Below, piece by piece: positions 1 through 13,084 of a stretch of 64,000 nucleotides of DNA (its first letter is position 1; the number at the start of each line of letters is the position of its first letter). This DNA is from Riptortus pedestris (Eukaryota; Arthropoda; Insecta; Hemiptera; Alydidae), in the NCBI GenBank assembly GCA_019009955.1, contig CM032233.1, forward strand, positions 89,621,001 through 89,685,000, read 5' to 3'. The notes under the pieces are model-generated. The model did no database searches. It saw only the letters and a list, made by a program, of their open reading frames with translations, and was not told where the DNA came from. A program made the position numbers and the translations under genes.

Positions 1-398
1 AACACACATTGTGCTGCACTATATACCCTTCAATATGGCACTTTTAATTATTCAAAACTAGTTCAGTTTATTTATTCCTTGAACATAATGTTTCAGGAGT
101 ACTAAACGATGCAAAAATTTTATTCAGGTTTATTGCGAGTATGATTTATATACATAACTTTAAATACTACTTATTTTTTAATATAGAAACATTCTTTGGT
201 TAACAATGGATTGAAGCAATACATGATAAAAGTATTCAATGTTCAATTTTAAAATAACTTATAAAGTAAATACCATTTTCAAAATAAATTCAGTTTTAGG
301 AGTGCAAGTACCTCTTAGTACTACTAAGTATTGTATAAGTATTGGATGATTGATTGTCTTTTGTCAGTCATACTATTGAATAAATCAGTTCTTGTTAT

Positions 399-400
<2 letters not shown>

Positions 401-434
<34 letters not shown>
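401..434. repeat. (GT)n microsatellite
   Basis: An uninterrupted TG/GT run of 34 bp, followed by a short alternating GCGCACGCGC segment. Confidence 0.97.
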
Positions 435-437
<3 letters not shown>

Positions 438-580
438 ACGCGCAAACACATGCACAGGTGTCTATGCATCTACTAATGCCCAGATTGCAAAAGTGACTAT
501 TATTAGAATAGCAAACTATACAATCCAGATAGATGTATAAGTTAATCTCAAGCATCAGTTTCTAAAGATGTATGCATGTG

Positions 581-624
581 TGTATGTATGTATGTATGTA
601 TGTATGTATGTATGTATGTATGTA

Positions 625-665
<41 letters not shown>
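581..665. repeat. (GTAT)n then (TA)n compound microsatellite
   Basis: A tetranucleotide GTAT array passes through TATATG units into a pure TA run, probably polymorphic in length. Confidence 0.97.
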
Positions 666-667
<2 letters not shown>

Positions 668-3382
668 AGTAATGAACAGCAGATGCTTTAAGAAAAGCTT
701 TTAAATACTATAAATTTAGAAATTTTGTGTCAACAAAATAAATGGTTAATTTTAGTTTCTGTGATGTTTACTTTGTTTCAGTTATTCTTTATATATAATT
801 AAGTTACAGTCAATTTCAATGATACTAGGCCTATTTTAAAACCTGATGTTGAAATTGCTAATGATTGTTGCCATCTGTTCAATTAGTATTATTATAAAAT
901 AATAACTTGCAAATAAATATCTATTTTTAAAAAAAAAAATACATTTGCCCAATATTTAAATAAAATCATTTGATTTATATTTATACTTAAGTAATTAGCT
1001 TTCTACTCTATCACATTTTAGAAGGCGGTTTAAAAGCAAGTTAAGAACTTAGCTATATATAAATAATTAAGAAATAGATAATTTGATATTTGAAATTAGT
1101 ATTTGTAATATAGACAGTTGCCAAGTAATTCCACTGTTTTTATTTAATCCAAAACTCTATATTTGCATTAAGTTGTTAAATAATATTAGCTGAAATTTAT
1201 AGATTTTATATTAATGATAATTTTAGAAATAAGGAGGTAAACAACGTATTATTGGTGTATCTCCTCTGAAGAAAGCACATGGTAAATAGGAACTAGGAAG
1301 TCCTACCAATAAAAACCAAAACTTTAAGGCATAAAATTGTTAGACAAGTTTATAAGTCCAACATTAAAAAAAATAGGTACTTTTTGAAAGCATGCATTTC
1401 TTTACTTTTTTTTATTTCATAAAGAGTATATATTGGGGTATATGTTATAACAATCCCTGGCACCATGTAATGTAGGGCCTTAATTAAACATGTTTCAATA
1501 GTATTACTATTTACAAAGCCACTAAATTAAAATGGCCTTACCAATAATATATAATGAGCTAAGAGGTGGGGTGTAACTACGCATGCTGTGATCCTTTTAA
1601 TTTTTTTGTTTAAAGACTATACTATTTGCTAAAAGCTTCACCTTGATGTAATAATTTTCAAAGAAATTAAACAAATTACAACATTTGAGTTTCTTACTTA
1701 ATACCTATTTCTTAAAAAATTGTTTTTTTTTTTGTTTATTTTTTTGACTTGCCACTACATGTTTAGACCAATAATACTAATATTTGTCACACCCAACCTC
1801 TGAATAGTAGTCAACATACATGCAATAACTAAAAAATTTAAAGCCTAATTTATAAGGCCCTGTTGCATTAAAGCCTTTTTTACTTGTAGTTATTGGGAAC
1901 AAACATTCTCATTTCAGAACACTCAAGTAAACTTCTGAGCTTAATGTTTAGATACTTAATCAAGTTCTAAATAACTTTAATAATGTATATCATTCTTTTT
2001 TCAAAACAATATGAATATATTTTCTTGAAAATTTATTTATTTATTTTTTAAATCATGGCTTTCATTAAATGAAGAATTTTAATTGTATTCATATGAATAA
2101 ATACAGTAATGTTTAGTGGATTATGAAATTTGTACAATAATATGTGGGGTTCCTTAGCAATCGTAGAATAAAACCTCCATAATAAATTAAAAGTCAATGA
2201 AAAATTCCCTTATCCTTTATTTTCAAAACCAATTATAACAATATAAATAATTCAAATGACTATAGCAAAAAATGTATATTAATACTTTTAATTTCAATAG
2301 TTAAAAATAAGTTATAACATGATTAAAAATTGTTCATGGAGCTGTCCTGGAAAAAGCATGAAAATAAAATACCTCCTTTTTTAGCATTAGAATAATTACT
2401 TACCTGTCTAGAAGACGACTAAAGAAAGAATACATTTAAGTAAATAAAAGTGTTAAAAAATAAGACATACACAAAACATACACAAATATAACACTTGAGA
2501 CACTCTTTTATTAGATGTACAAAGTATGAATGATTAATAATATTTCTCGTTTTAATTGAAATTAGAAAATATCCATTTAAAACTTCAACCAAAGGCATTT
2601 GCCACACCAATTATTGAAGTCTTTCTCAGAGTTATTCTCTAGTTTCTATAACAAACAGTTAAAACAATATTTTTGAAGATGATATTTTAAACTTATTTTC
2701 AGAATAAGATTAGTAAATCGATTTATCAATGAAGCAGAAATGTTTTCTTTACAAGACATCATGGATTTTTTTATATTGGTATTTTATATACAATGGTATG
2801 ACATATACAGACAAAGTGTTTATTACATGTGGCTTTTTATTTTAATAGAACATAGAATTAAATAAAAAGCAAACTGCATACCAATGAGGGTATTGCAAAT
2901 GTAAAAGATATTCTTGCATTTGTTTCATTTCTGTTTCATTAAAGAATGGACCATTATTGAAAAATTTCAAAACCCTATTTAAAAGAAAATTCTATAGCAA
3001 TTCCTAAGTATTAGGTACTAAAATACCGCCTTTTGTTTACAAGTTACTATTCATGATTATTATATATAGAATGAAGATGATTAAAATTATTATGTTGTAC
3101 ATCCTGTGCCTGAAGAAAATATAAACCTTATCATAAATGCAGTGTTTTGAACTTTTTATAGTACAATTTCCATAAATGTAATGGGACGCATTGTATAATT
3201 CATATTTTTGAGTAGCAATTTTTTATATCATTAGTTCACTGAAAATATACTATAAATAACCAAATAGTTGTCATGGCATAAGTAAAAGTACCTGGATCTC
3301 AAGTACATTTCAGGTCAGGAACCAAAACTGTTAAATAGTTTATGATAATGGAATAGCTCCCATAACCATGAAAATTTGGTGG

Positions 3383-3437
3383 AATAAATTCCAATGAAAA
3401 AAATGTAACACTACCATTTTTTTCATTGGAATTTATT
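3383..3437. repeat. Perfect 23-bp inverted repeat with 9-nt loop
   Basis: The left arm 3383-3405 (starts AATAAATTCCAATG) is exactly the reverse complement of 3415-3437, with loop TAACACTAC. Either strand would form a stable hairpin if transcribed. It may be a tiny MITE or a folded RNA; nothing in it identifies a family. Confidence 0.9.
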
Positions 3438-6400
3438 TTTTAATGTGGTTATTTACTTTTTGCAATTTATAGAATTTCACTACTGCCAAAAAATTAATTT
3501 TTTTTATTATGATTAGTCTACATATTTAGTACCTATTTATTAAGAAATAAAATTACTTATTCAAATGGGGATATATGTTTGTGAAAAGTAATGAAAACAT
3601 GTAAAAGATAAAACAAAGTTGTAGAGGTTATAAAGAAGCCACTAATAACAGGCTATTATTTTTTGTTGTTGTAGGAAACAGCCCATTTAATGAAAATGAT
3701 GAGAATAGAAAAGTAACTGTGAAGTATATTATGGAATTAGTATTGCTAAGGTCTTGAGGTATTGACTGCAAGGGAGAGCCCTGAGAAACTGGAAGTATAT
3801 TCGGAAAAACATTAGCAAAGGAAATGGTAAATATGAAACACAATAACCAAAGGCCATAATAGTTCTAATGAAAAGAATTATGGAAGTCTATGAGTATATA
3901 CACATTCTGGTATGTATCTGCGATGCGGTTAGATTTCACCAATTGTAATAGGAGGCCACAATGCGTCCATTAGGAGGACCATTCTTTTTAAATTGATGTT
4001 ATTTTGATCATAATTAATTCATTAGGAAGAAAAGAAATGAGCAGAATATTTCAAATTTTTCACAGAAAAAAGGTTTTATAAGAAGTTATTTTCAGATTAT
4101 TACACAGTTACTATTCTAATGTTCAAAGCGTTACAAGCCAATTTTTACTTATATGGACTTTTGATTATTAAGCCAATGATTTCCTGTCCATGAACTGATC
4201 ATAAGAAAAAAATAAACAGTAGGAACATATCACATGGCTTTCAAATTCATCTTTTGGACTATTAGCCATAAAATATATAAAATATCATATCTAGTCATTT
4301 GAATGGCATCGTTAAATAACCATGTCTACCGTTTCATATTTTTGCAAGATTATAAATGCAGAAAAAGAAAGCAAATGTTCATATATTTTTGCTTTATTGT
4401 TAATTGCATTAATTTTGCTTTTTTGGTCGATTGCATTCCCAATATTGATTTACTTTTAAGAAAAAAAATGTTGAAAATCTATTCTTAAAGAATTTGATCT
4501 CCTTGGAGACCAATGAATGAAGAAGACATCAAAAGGCTTTTTGCATTTTTAACAGACACCCATTTGTTCCAAGTAATATAGATCTATGTTCTGCTAATAA
4601 CAATAGTAAACACAGTATACTATAAGAAATAAATAAAGAGTTTGATGACTGGGGATGAAAATTATGCCAATGTTGTCAGAAAAGTAACATGGGAAAAGTA
4701 GTTACCCAACCTTAACAGCTTCAAATGTAGAACCAAAAAAAAAAAATATATATTTTGGTGTATTTGGGGGGGGGATTAAAAACGTGTGCTTCGTTTTGAG
4801 TCCCTTTTCTCAAATCATCAACTGAACAGTAAACTGTACAGAGGAAAATTTAAAGGCCTTGCTTGAGCAAAAGCGACCAGTGTTGGCTTACTGTAAAAGC
4901 AACATTTAAACAGTAATATCCCCATGCTCCCATTGGTTCTTTACAGACATAGTCAAAGTTAATGAAATTTGAGTAAGATGTGTTCTCCTCTATTTATCTT
5001 AACTTGCCCCCAACAAATGTTTTGCTTGTTTCAGTTTCTGCATAAATAGAGTTCATTGCCCAAAAATCTGAGTAGTCTTAAGAGAAGGGAATTATTTTTT
5101 TAAAAAAAATTGTATAATTTACTGGATACAAATATGATATATATCATAGATTAAATAAATTTACAGTGCAAAGGTTTTTTATGGAATATACCCTAAACAT
5201 TGGCTGAGAATGTATTTAATAAGCCAATTCCATCACTAATAACACAAGTCTAATAACCAAACAGTTCCACATAGCTTTTTGTGGAAGTAAGGCATTATGC
5301 TTATTCCAACCCATCTACAGAAGTACCACACTGATAAATATACTCAATTATCACCAGTTTTATTTTTGGTAACATTCTCGAGTCCAAAAGAACACAAATA
5401 AAATATTATTATATTATAACACAATAGCTTGCTAATATATGCTATCTTTTGAACATCCAAATTATGTAAATACATTGTGCCTATTATGCTTTACAATGTG
5501 AAGTATACATTTAACTTGATTAATTTTTTCATCATTTTTATCATTAGTTTTGATGGCCCCCAATGAACAGTGTGTTATTGAGGCAGAAACATTCCTCATT
5601 TAATCAATTTCAACAATTTATTGAAATTAATTCAAATTTTACTAGGTTTGTAAAACATATAAAAATGTTTCATTACTTTTCTGATACACAATATATAATA
5701 TTTTAGTTTCTTTAATTTAGAACATTTATGGATGACTGCCAAGAATCGCAACCTCCAACTAGCTAGTAAGAGTGGCCATCACTAAAGTTAGGCCAATAAA
5801 ACGTATTGAGAGGCTTTACATAACATTTTTTCTGGATCATTTAAATTGTAAATAATAGTGTATTTTTTATAAATAAAGGCTATATTATTATTATGATTTT
5901 CTTATAAGTGGTAGTGGGTACTATGCATGAAATGTTCATACAATTTTCAATCCTTATCAGCATTCATCACTTTCTTAAAGATTTAATGTTACACTTTTGC
6001 TTATTTTTATTGATGACAAAAATACTTTAAAGTAAATCAAAAGAAAACTAACAACCAGAAGCATTTCTGGTTTTACTTAATCAGTGAAGGCCTGAACTAT
6101 TCCTTTGCTAATCTTATTGATATAAATAAGTTGTACCACAGTGAAATGTGAATTCAGATCATTCCACAGAAGGAAAGTAAGCTAGCTCATTGCTCTTATA
6201 TTTTTGAATATGTATTTATGAGTTATGTTATTATATTTCAAACCATTGAATTCGAACTCACGACTTAGGTGTATTACAGAACAATGATGCACACTAAATA
6301 ATTGATGAGAAAACCTCTTTTGTGAAATAAGATCAAGGATATTCAAAATTTTTTGATGTACTGACATTACTCTCCTAGATAAACTGTTTTTCTTAAGTAT

Positions 6401-6930
6401 GTTCTTCAGGAAAGAATGTATCGATATGTTATGCTCACTAACACACAGAAGAGGTTAGAGTTTCACGATTAGAATACTAATAAGTACAAATTCATATAAT
6501 GGTTTTAAAAATTACTCTTTGCTATTGAACTTTTTTTTTGAACAACAGTTGCTTAACTTAGTAGATATTATGGAATAAAATAAAACAAAATTACTTTTTA
6601 ATGTCAATAATTGATAAACGTTTTAGCAATTATATGGAGGAATCCTCCAAAATATAAAGATGTAATTAAAAAGCTTTATGTCTACCCTACTAGAAGAGGT
6701 TTATCTTCTTTTGGTTTGGCAATGATAAAAAATGAAGCAAAACATTTAAAATCATAAGCAAGGCAAGCAAATGAAGAAAACAAATTATTTCTTTTGCCAA
6801 GTATTTTATCTTCGAAACTAGTCACCAACGTAAAAAAAAAATGGTCTAGCACTCTTGATAAGGTATTTACAATTGATAAGTTTAATTAGTTAATTTTGAT
6901 GAAATGAAGTTGTAGTCTATCCATGTAATG

Positions 6931-7058
6931 AAAATCTCTCTACTGTCATAAGTGTTAACCCTATCTAGGGGATAACACCATTAAAATTAAAATCAAAATT
7001 TCTGTACTGCCATAAGTCTTAATCCCATTACAGGAGATAATACAATTAAAATTAAACT
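6931..7058. repeat. Diverged tandem duplication, about 64-bp unit
   Basis: Two units (about 6931-6993 and 6994-7058) share the order AAAAT.TCT.TACTG.CATAAG, then GATAA.AC.ATTAAAATTAAA. A third, weaker trace may follow to about 7110. Function unknown. Confidence 0.75.
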
Positions 7059-9559
7059 CAACCCTTGTATAACTCATGTCATGAGGTTCATGAGAGATAA
7101 TATGTGTCAATGTTCATTCATATAAGTAAACTGAATATTATTCATATTTAAAATACAACATAAAATTTAGTCTTAAATTGTTTGGTATAGTAATTAGAAT
7201 GACATATTTAATGATGTCATTTACTCGAAATTCTATGATAAAAAATAAATAAATAAATAAAATAAAATGCTTCAAAAATTTTAAATCTTCATAAAGCGAT
7301 AAATAGTAACATTTAATGGAAGGTAGAAGATCTACAAGTAGAAAACTACAGAGGGGAGGAGTAAGGTAACTTCAAAACAAAAATAAAGAAAAATAAAAAA
7401 AGTTCAGCCAAATACACACACATGTCTTTTAGCGTGTTCAATATATGTAAAACATTAGTTACTTTACCTCGACAACAATGCCATCAGCTTTGCAATGGGG
7501 CTTATAATACAAAATAAATGTTAGTGCAATCAATACAAATTGAAAAATGTGCAAGGAAGGAAATAAATAATGAAGTTTGAATGAACACAATAATGATAAA
7601 ATTGAAAGAAGGGCTGTAGTTGAAAGAAAAACATAAAAGGATGTTAATTCAAAGAAATAAATATTTAATATTTTGTTAGTTTATAATGTTCAATTTAAAA
7701 GTACCAAGGAAGAGGTTTTAGCCTCAATTGTATGCATGTAATAATGAAATATAATTTGATAGTGCACTTAGTATTTACACTACATTAATCCTCATGCAAA
7801 GGTCTTAGGTTTAACCTTAGATTCCTGCACGGTTTTTATTTAGGAATTAAGAAAATATTGCCAAAATAGCCCTAAAAGATTTGTTTTTGGATAAAATATG
7901 TTATTGGTTACTCTTGAGACTGAAAATGTCTGTCTGCTTCCTATAATACTGTTGAAGAATTGTTTTAAAATTATAATTTCTAAATTATTTCGTACAAAAG
8001 CCATGATATTTTCAATATATCCTAAAGATATTTTTTTTAAAAATATATTCTAAGCAAGTGTAAGAGGAATACTCAATACAATTTTAATGAAACTAGAATG
8101 CTAAAAATAAAAAAAATACCCCACCCCAAATTTTTTAAATAACTTTTTGGAACTTGATCTTACATACTCCCTTCATAGGTCAGAGACTTGGATTTTCTTG
8201 TTTTAGTATGACCCCATTCAGACTGAACGAGATAAATAAAACTTGATTGGCTGAAAACAACTACAGAAAGGATGGGTAAGAGACATAAAATGGTACAATT
8301 TTTTTCCATAGATGACAATATGGCTCAATTTTTTTAATGGAGTGTGAGAATAATAATTGTCTTGGATTCAAAGAAATATTTCTATATATCTCTTCAAATA
8401 TTAAAAAAAATTGTATAAATTAGGGACCTAACTTCAGGAAAGAAACATGTAGATTTGCTCTTCTTCTGTTCGTTTTTAAGGTGCAATAAACATTAAGTCT
8501 CTGTATACATTATTTTAACTTTTATCAATTTATATCCCTATGATGATTGTATCTCATGCTTTTTGTTTTTCTAATATTAGTGTTCCTTTCAGCTTACCAT
8601 TCAATATTAGTTTTACTTTTTTTATCTTATTGAATATGGGGCCTTCATGGTAGGTGATCTGTCATATTTGCTCAAATTTGCATTTTTCGTGTTCTGTAAA
8701 CATCTTTGTAAAGTTATTTTCCAGTGGCTCATTAGTAGACCTGTATGTTGGCCCTACTATGCTATTTTTTTTATCTGAATTTACAATTTTATGGAATTGC
8801 AACATAACCAGTGTCTTACCCTACTTGCATATATTGGATCGATGCCTTTATTTTTTCTTCTATCATTTATTATAATCTAAATCCCTTCCTTCAGGCAATT
8901 TTCAGAAGCTTCTAATTTTGAGGTAAGGAATTTGTGTTCACAACCCTTAAATCTACCAAATTTTCCAGTTACTTTTTTAAAATCTTTACTGCCTTCATTA
9001 TATGTTCACAAATTTCTACCACTTTCCTCCCTTCCATTGTACTTTTCTTGGTCAATACAATGCCAATATATATTACTCATAAAATCATTGAACTTCTTTG
9101 AATTTGAAAACAAAATGTTTTATTGATATATTACTTCTTTTTAAAAGCAGTTAGCTAAATGCCTATATTCAAGAATATAGGAACTCAAAGCAATTATTAG
9201 CAAGTTTTGACTTGGTAACCAGTAGTATTATGAACAATAGACCTCACTTATATTTCTTAACATGTTGCTATCTTCATTTTAAATCATATTGAATTATTAT
9301 TACATATGAAGCTATGTTAATTAATATTTTCTTTAGAAAAGTGAATGCTTAGCCAGTAAAATACAATTTTCAGTTTTAGCGCTACTGAGACACCAGATCC
9401 ACCTCAGGAGGATTCCTTTTATTCTCCAGTTTTTACTATTATTAATTTTAGGCATACAAGCCAGCTGTCCTTTGTATGTGTACTTTACTGGAAGTTTCGT
9501 ATGTTGATTTATACAAATCCTACACTCTATAGAATAAATAAAACACATGATTCTTCAGA

Positions 9560-10040
9560 CTCTTAACCATACAATTCATTTGACCTAATCATCAGTGTGT
9601 CAAAACATGTCACCTTCATGGGAAGAAAACTGAACTCAACTGGGTAGAAATTCATTAGACAAGCAGTATTGGAGACTGAGCACAAAAGCTGGGGAACTTA
9701 TGAAACAGTATCACTGGGCCAACATTGAAAGGAATTTAATGCTCTACTCATGACCTAATTATATGAGGAAAAGCTTTTTTGCACAGTCTGGGGCATAAAC
9801 ATGACTATCTAGTGATATATAATAACTATCTAGACCAGTGTGGCGACCTACTACAGGAAGCGACAAGTACAATAAATTCTTCTCTCGAAACCAACCTCCC
9901 CAAATATGATGTCCTGGAACAATTGCTTGAACAAATGCATAGTTTGGCTCTGTACCCTTGATGGCCCAAGGCTTGTCACACAGGATTGGTAGGTGGGCAT
10001 CCACTTGGTCAGTCCTACTTCCCATCAATTATTTGATGAG
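9560..10040. other. Less AT-rich patch, possible transposon relic
   Basis: Base composition is more balanced than its surroundings, and both strands have short open frames overlapping at 9759-10028. The minus-strand frame contains CDKPWAIKGTEP and GHHIWGGWF but I do not recognise a family. The two frames cannot both be real. It most likely comes from an old mobile element. Confidence 0.3.
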
Positions 10041-10246
10041 GAGACAATTTATGTCAATTTACAGCTTAAAATAGGATACTCTTACATGCTGTTAAGAATG
10101 GATTACACCACCAAGAAATAATTTATAATTTCATTTTCAGATGCTGGTGGTGAGGGTGATTAATTCCGGTGAATCAAAAACTGCATGGTTATTCATTTTC
10201 ATTTTTAATTATTAAACATTTTTGATACTTTTAAAACAATATCTTT

Positions 10247-10298
10247 AGAGCATAATCACTCTATGCTCTGAAGATGACGATTAAAAATCGTCAGAAAC
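10247..10298 (+). other. Two adjacent 8-bp hairpins with hammerhead-like core words
   Basis: Hairpin 1 pairs 10247-10254 with 10262-10269. Hairpin 2 pairs TGACGATT (10275-10282) with AATCGTCA (10286-10293). Between them lies CTGAAGA (10268-10274, fitting CUGANGA) and directly after comes GAAA (10294-10297). This is the layout stem I, CUGANGA, stem II, GAAA of a hammerhead ribozyme. However, no NUH cleavage triplet or stem III pairing is visible, so activity is doubtful. Confidence 0.4.
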
Positions 10299-11053
10299 AT
10301 TTAGTAACAATAAATAAAGAGAGGAACCACTTGGTTATTTATTCACCTCAATTCATAATTAACCTATTCTTTCTCATATAACAAATTTATATTATGAATT
10401 ATTTAAAGATGTTGTATTCCGTTGTGAACCTCAATAAAATATAGTGCTTTCACTTAGTAGGAGTATCCTCCTTTAAAGCCAAAATTGCCGTTATTTGTCT
10501 CATCTTCAAATGATTAATGAGGAATATCTTTATCGAGTATGTTGGCTATGAGAGAAGAATATTTTGTACTAGTCACTACCCTTATATATTGTGATTGTAC
10601 TGGCTTGGATAGCTGGGCCATGGGTTCATGGCGTGACAAGTGGAAAAACTTTTCTTCCCTCATATGAGAAATAATTAAGTTATTAATTATTTATTGAAAG
10701 TGTATCATCAATAAAGTTAATGCTCTATTTTTTAGAGGAGTATAACATAATGAATGATCCACCATGATGACCAGGGCATAAGTTTTGTCAATACAGTTGA
10801 AAATAGTAACTGGGAAGTTAGTATCATTTGGAAATATAGACACTGTATTGAAACAGAAGTGAATTTAAAAAAAAAAAAAAAGTTACTATAAATACATCAT
10901 TCAATCTATCAATAAGGCACCTTCATACCAAATTTCATAGACATTTCAACATACACTTGGCTTAAATTGTGAAAGAGACTGATAAATATATGAAATGCAA
11001 TAGAATCTAATTAGAACTGGACCATGCTCTGTTTTTCAAATAGTCAGAAATAT

Positions 11054-11464
11054 TAATGTAGGTAGGATGAAAAAATGTTGGCTACGCTTCCACTATAATA
11101 ATTTAATAACACGGCAAAGCGCTTTCGATGCTGTGCATCATCGTCAGTGCCCTGTTGACACACACAATAATAGTTACAATTTTCTATAAAATATGTTAGG
11201 CACATATAACAAAAAACTTATTTTTCTTAGGACTAAAAACATATAAAATCTAACGTGGAACTATTTGGATTTTATATGTTTTTAGTCCTAAGAAAAATAA
11301 GTTTTTTGTTATATGTGCCTAACATATTTTATAGAAAATTGTAACTATTATTGTGTGTGTCAACAGGGCACTGACGATGATGCACAGCATCGAAAGCGCT
11401 TTGTCGTGTTATTAAATTATTATAGTGGAAGCGTAGCCAACATTTTTTCATCCTACCTACATTA
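11054..11464. mobile_element. 411-bp foldback element, 197-bp near-perfect arms
   Basis: The left arm 11054-11250 is the reverse complement of 11268-11464 with one clear mismatch (CACGGCAAAGC against CACGACAAAGC); the spacer is 17 nt. There is no open frame and no clear target-site duplication. Each arm contains CTGACGATGATGC ACA GCATCGAAA (plus strand at 11371-11394). Near identity of the arms suggests a recent inverted duplication or a young foldback transposon. Confidence 0.92.
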
Positions 11465-12539
11465 GAAGTCACTTCCACCTGCCAGAATACCAACTCAGAA
11501 TCAAAAATATTAATTGAGTGGTAAGGATTTTTTTTTTTTTTTTAACAAAAACAAATCAATAATAAAAAATTGAACTATTAGTGAAATATCCTCAAAATTG
11601 TATATATTTTCATTTTAGGCATTAGAAGACTTGATAATGCCATAATTTATTTATTTATTAATTATTTTTCTTAAATTTTTGTGGGAAAACAATAAAAATA
11701 ACTCAAATTACTTATTAAATGAAAATATTCATATATAAGATGATATTTTAATTTCAAGGAAGCTGAATGGATACAAACCCAAATGGATTAGGTCAAAAAT
11801 GATTTTGAAAAAGACATATTTCATTACTGATTAATTTATACTTTGTACAAAAGAGATGCAAAAAAGGATAGAAAAAGTCAAAGCATAAGAGAATCACCAC
11901 ATGAATATTTTTCTTTATTCTTAATTTTATTAGGCACTGAAATATATTCAAAAGAATGGAGAGTGTTTTAAGAAATTCATAATACATAAACATTTATAAA
12001 TGTGAAACAAAAATAACGCAGTGAAAAAAACTAATAAGGTGACATACAAGCAATAGGCTCGGAAATGAAAAATTAAAGGATGTGAATAAAATTCATTATT
12101 TGGAAAGCAAACTAACCACTGACAGCATAAGCATGAAGAATATATAATGCAGGTTAAAATGGAAAGGAAAGTTTTTAGACTCATTCAAGGAATTGGAGAA
12201 ATTGTGTATACAAAGCAATATTACACAACCAAATTAAAAAATGTTACTGAGTGTGGCACTGAATGAATGGAAAATAAACGGGGGCTACTGTGGTAATTTG
12301 TAAACCATAATTTGATGGAGAAGATATGCAATTCATGTTTCTAAATTTCAATTGGTAGAAGAAAATTACTGAATGCAAGAGTGTATTATATAGTATGGAA
12401 AGTAAAATGATTTTAAGAGTTATGTTTATCTCATCCACAATATATTAAAAAAATGTTAAACTATAAGAAATAAATCACTATGAGGAGAGTCTAAAGCTTG
12501 TATGTGAGCGTTGAGTTTTGTTAGTGGTAGATCATTCTG

Positions 12540-12790
12540 TGGTAGATGGATTTCTTTGAGTTATGTCCTCAGGAGAGGGGGTGGGGGAGTGGTTTAGTGT
12601 TTATCACACTATACTCCATAGTGAGGCTCCAAGTAGTACACACTCAGCATAGTGAGACAATTGAATAACGTTATAAATTAACAAGTATCTATCTCTAGTC
12701 TGTAATGCCACCAGAATGTGGCAGGGAACATGTGAAGCTGCCCCCCTCTCTAATGGAGTGTGGCAGGCCTAGACACTCTATGAGCAGTTG
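12540..12790 (+). mobile_element. SINE-like copy, family B
   Basis: It contains GTCTGTAATGCCACCAGAAT near 12700 and GGCAGGGAACATGTGA, matching GTCTGTAATGGCAC and AGCAGGGAGAATTATGTGA in the copy near 15.66 kb. It starts with a GTGGTTTAGTG segment like an A-box. It is diverged and lacks an obvious tail. Confidence 0.5.
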
Positions 12791-13084
12791 AATCAATGAT
12801 TGTTAATTTTATTTATTAGCCTCACCAAATAGGGTTCATGGGTTACAATTAGTATTAAAAATTAGTGAGGGGTTTATCCCAAGTCCAGTAAGTTTGATTC
12901 AATTATGGTGACCAGTCTTACTAAATAAGCTCCTTAAATTCAGCTGGATTATTAAAGGATATTAACTTCTCCAATCCCCATTAACTTTAGTTATGCAAAG
13001 TATACTCCAAAAAAGTAATAAACCTTCTCCTATACTGCCACTCCTAGATAGGGTGGTTTCTATAGATCTTGATAAGCATAAATT

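Larger units (their letters stand above)
1..9550. other. AT-rich region with no recognised gene
   Basis: I see no convincing exon or recognisable transposon protein. The longest open frames are short, hydrophobic or low-complexity. If the alpha-2/delta gene continues toward its C-terminus, this is either further intron or sequence beyond the gene. Features listed separately are microsatellites near 401-665, a perfect 23-bp hairpin at 3383-3437 and a diverged 64-bp duplication at 6931-7058. Near 7757-7830 a stretch with a weak B-box-like GGTTTAACCTT may be a SINE scrap. Confidence 0.6.

Noticed and set aside
331..540. Open frame of 69 codons across the GT microsatellite
   Set aside because: The CVCV run is the translated microsatellite; the rest has no family resemblance. 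The same applies to frames at 20692-20910, 23523-23708 and 53153-53401.
2404..2418. Possible 15-nt exon (TTTCTTTAG before, GTAAGTAA after) on the minus strand that would keep the alpha-2/delta frame
   Set aside because: It encodes only about five residues with no family match, and 12 kb separates it from exon 18; splice-like words of this length occur by chance.
7468..7500. Possible 33-nt minus-strand exon followed by GTAAAGTAA
   Set aside because: In the phase required after exon 18 the peptide does not resemble the alpha-2/delta C-terminal half, and the acceptor lacks a good pyrimidine tract.
9759..10028. 89-codon minus-strand open frame
   Set aside because: No recognised domain, overlaps another frame on the plus strand, and no splice or promoter context; kept only as a possible relic region.
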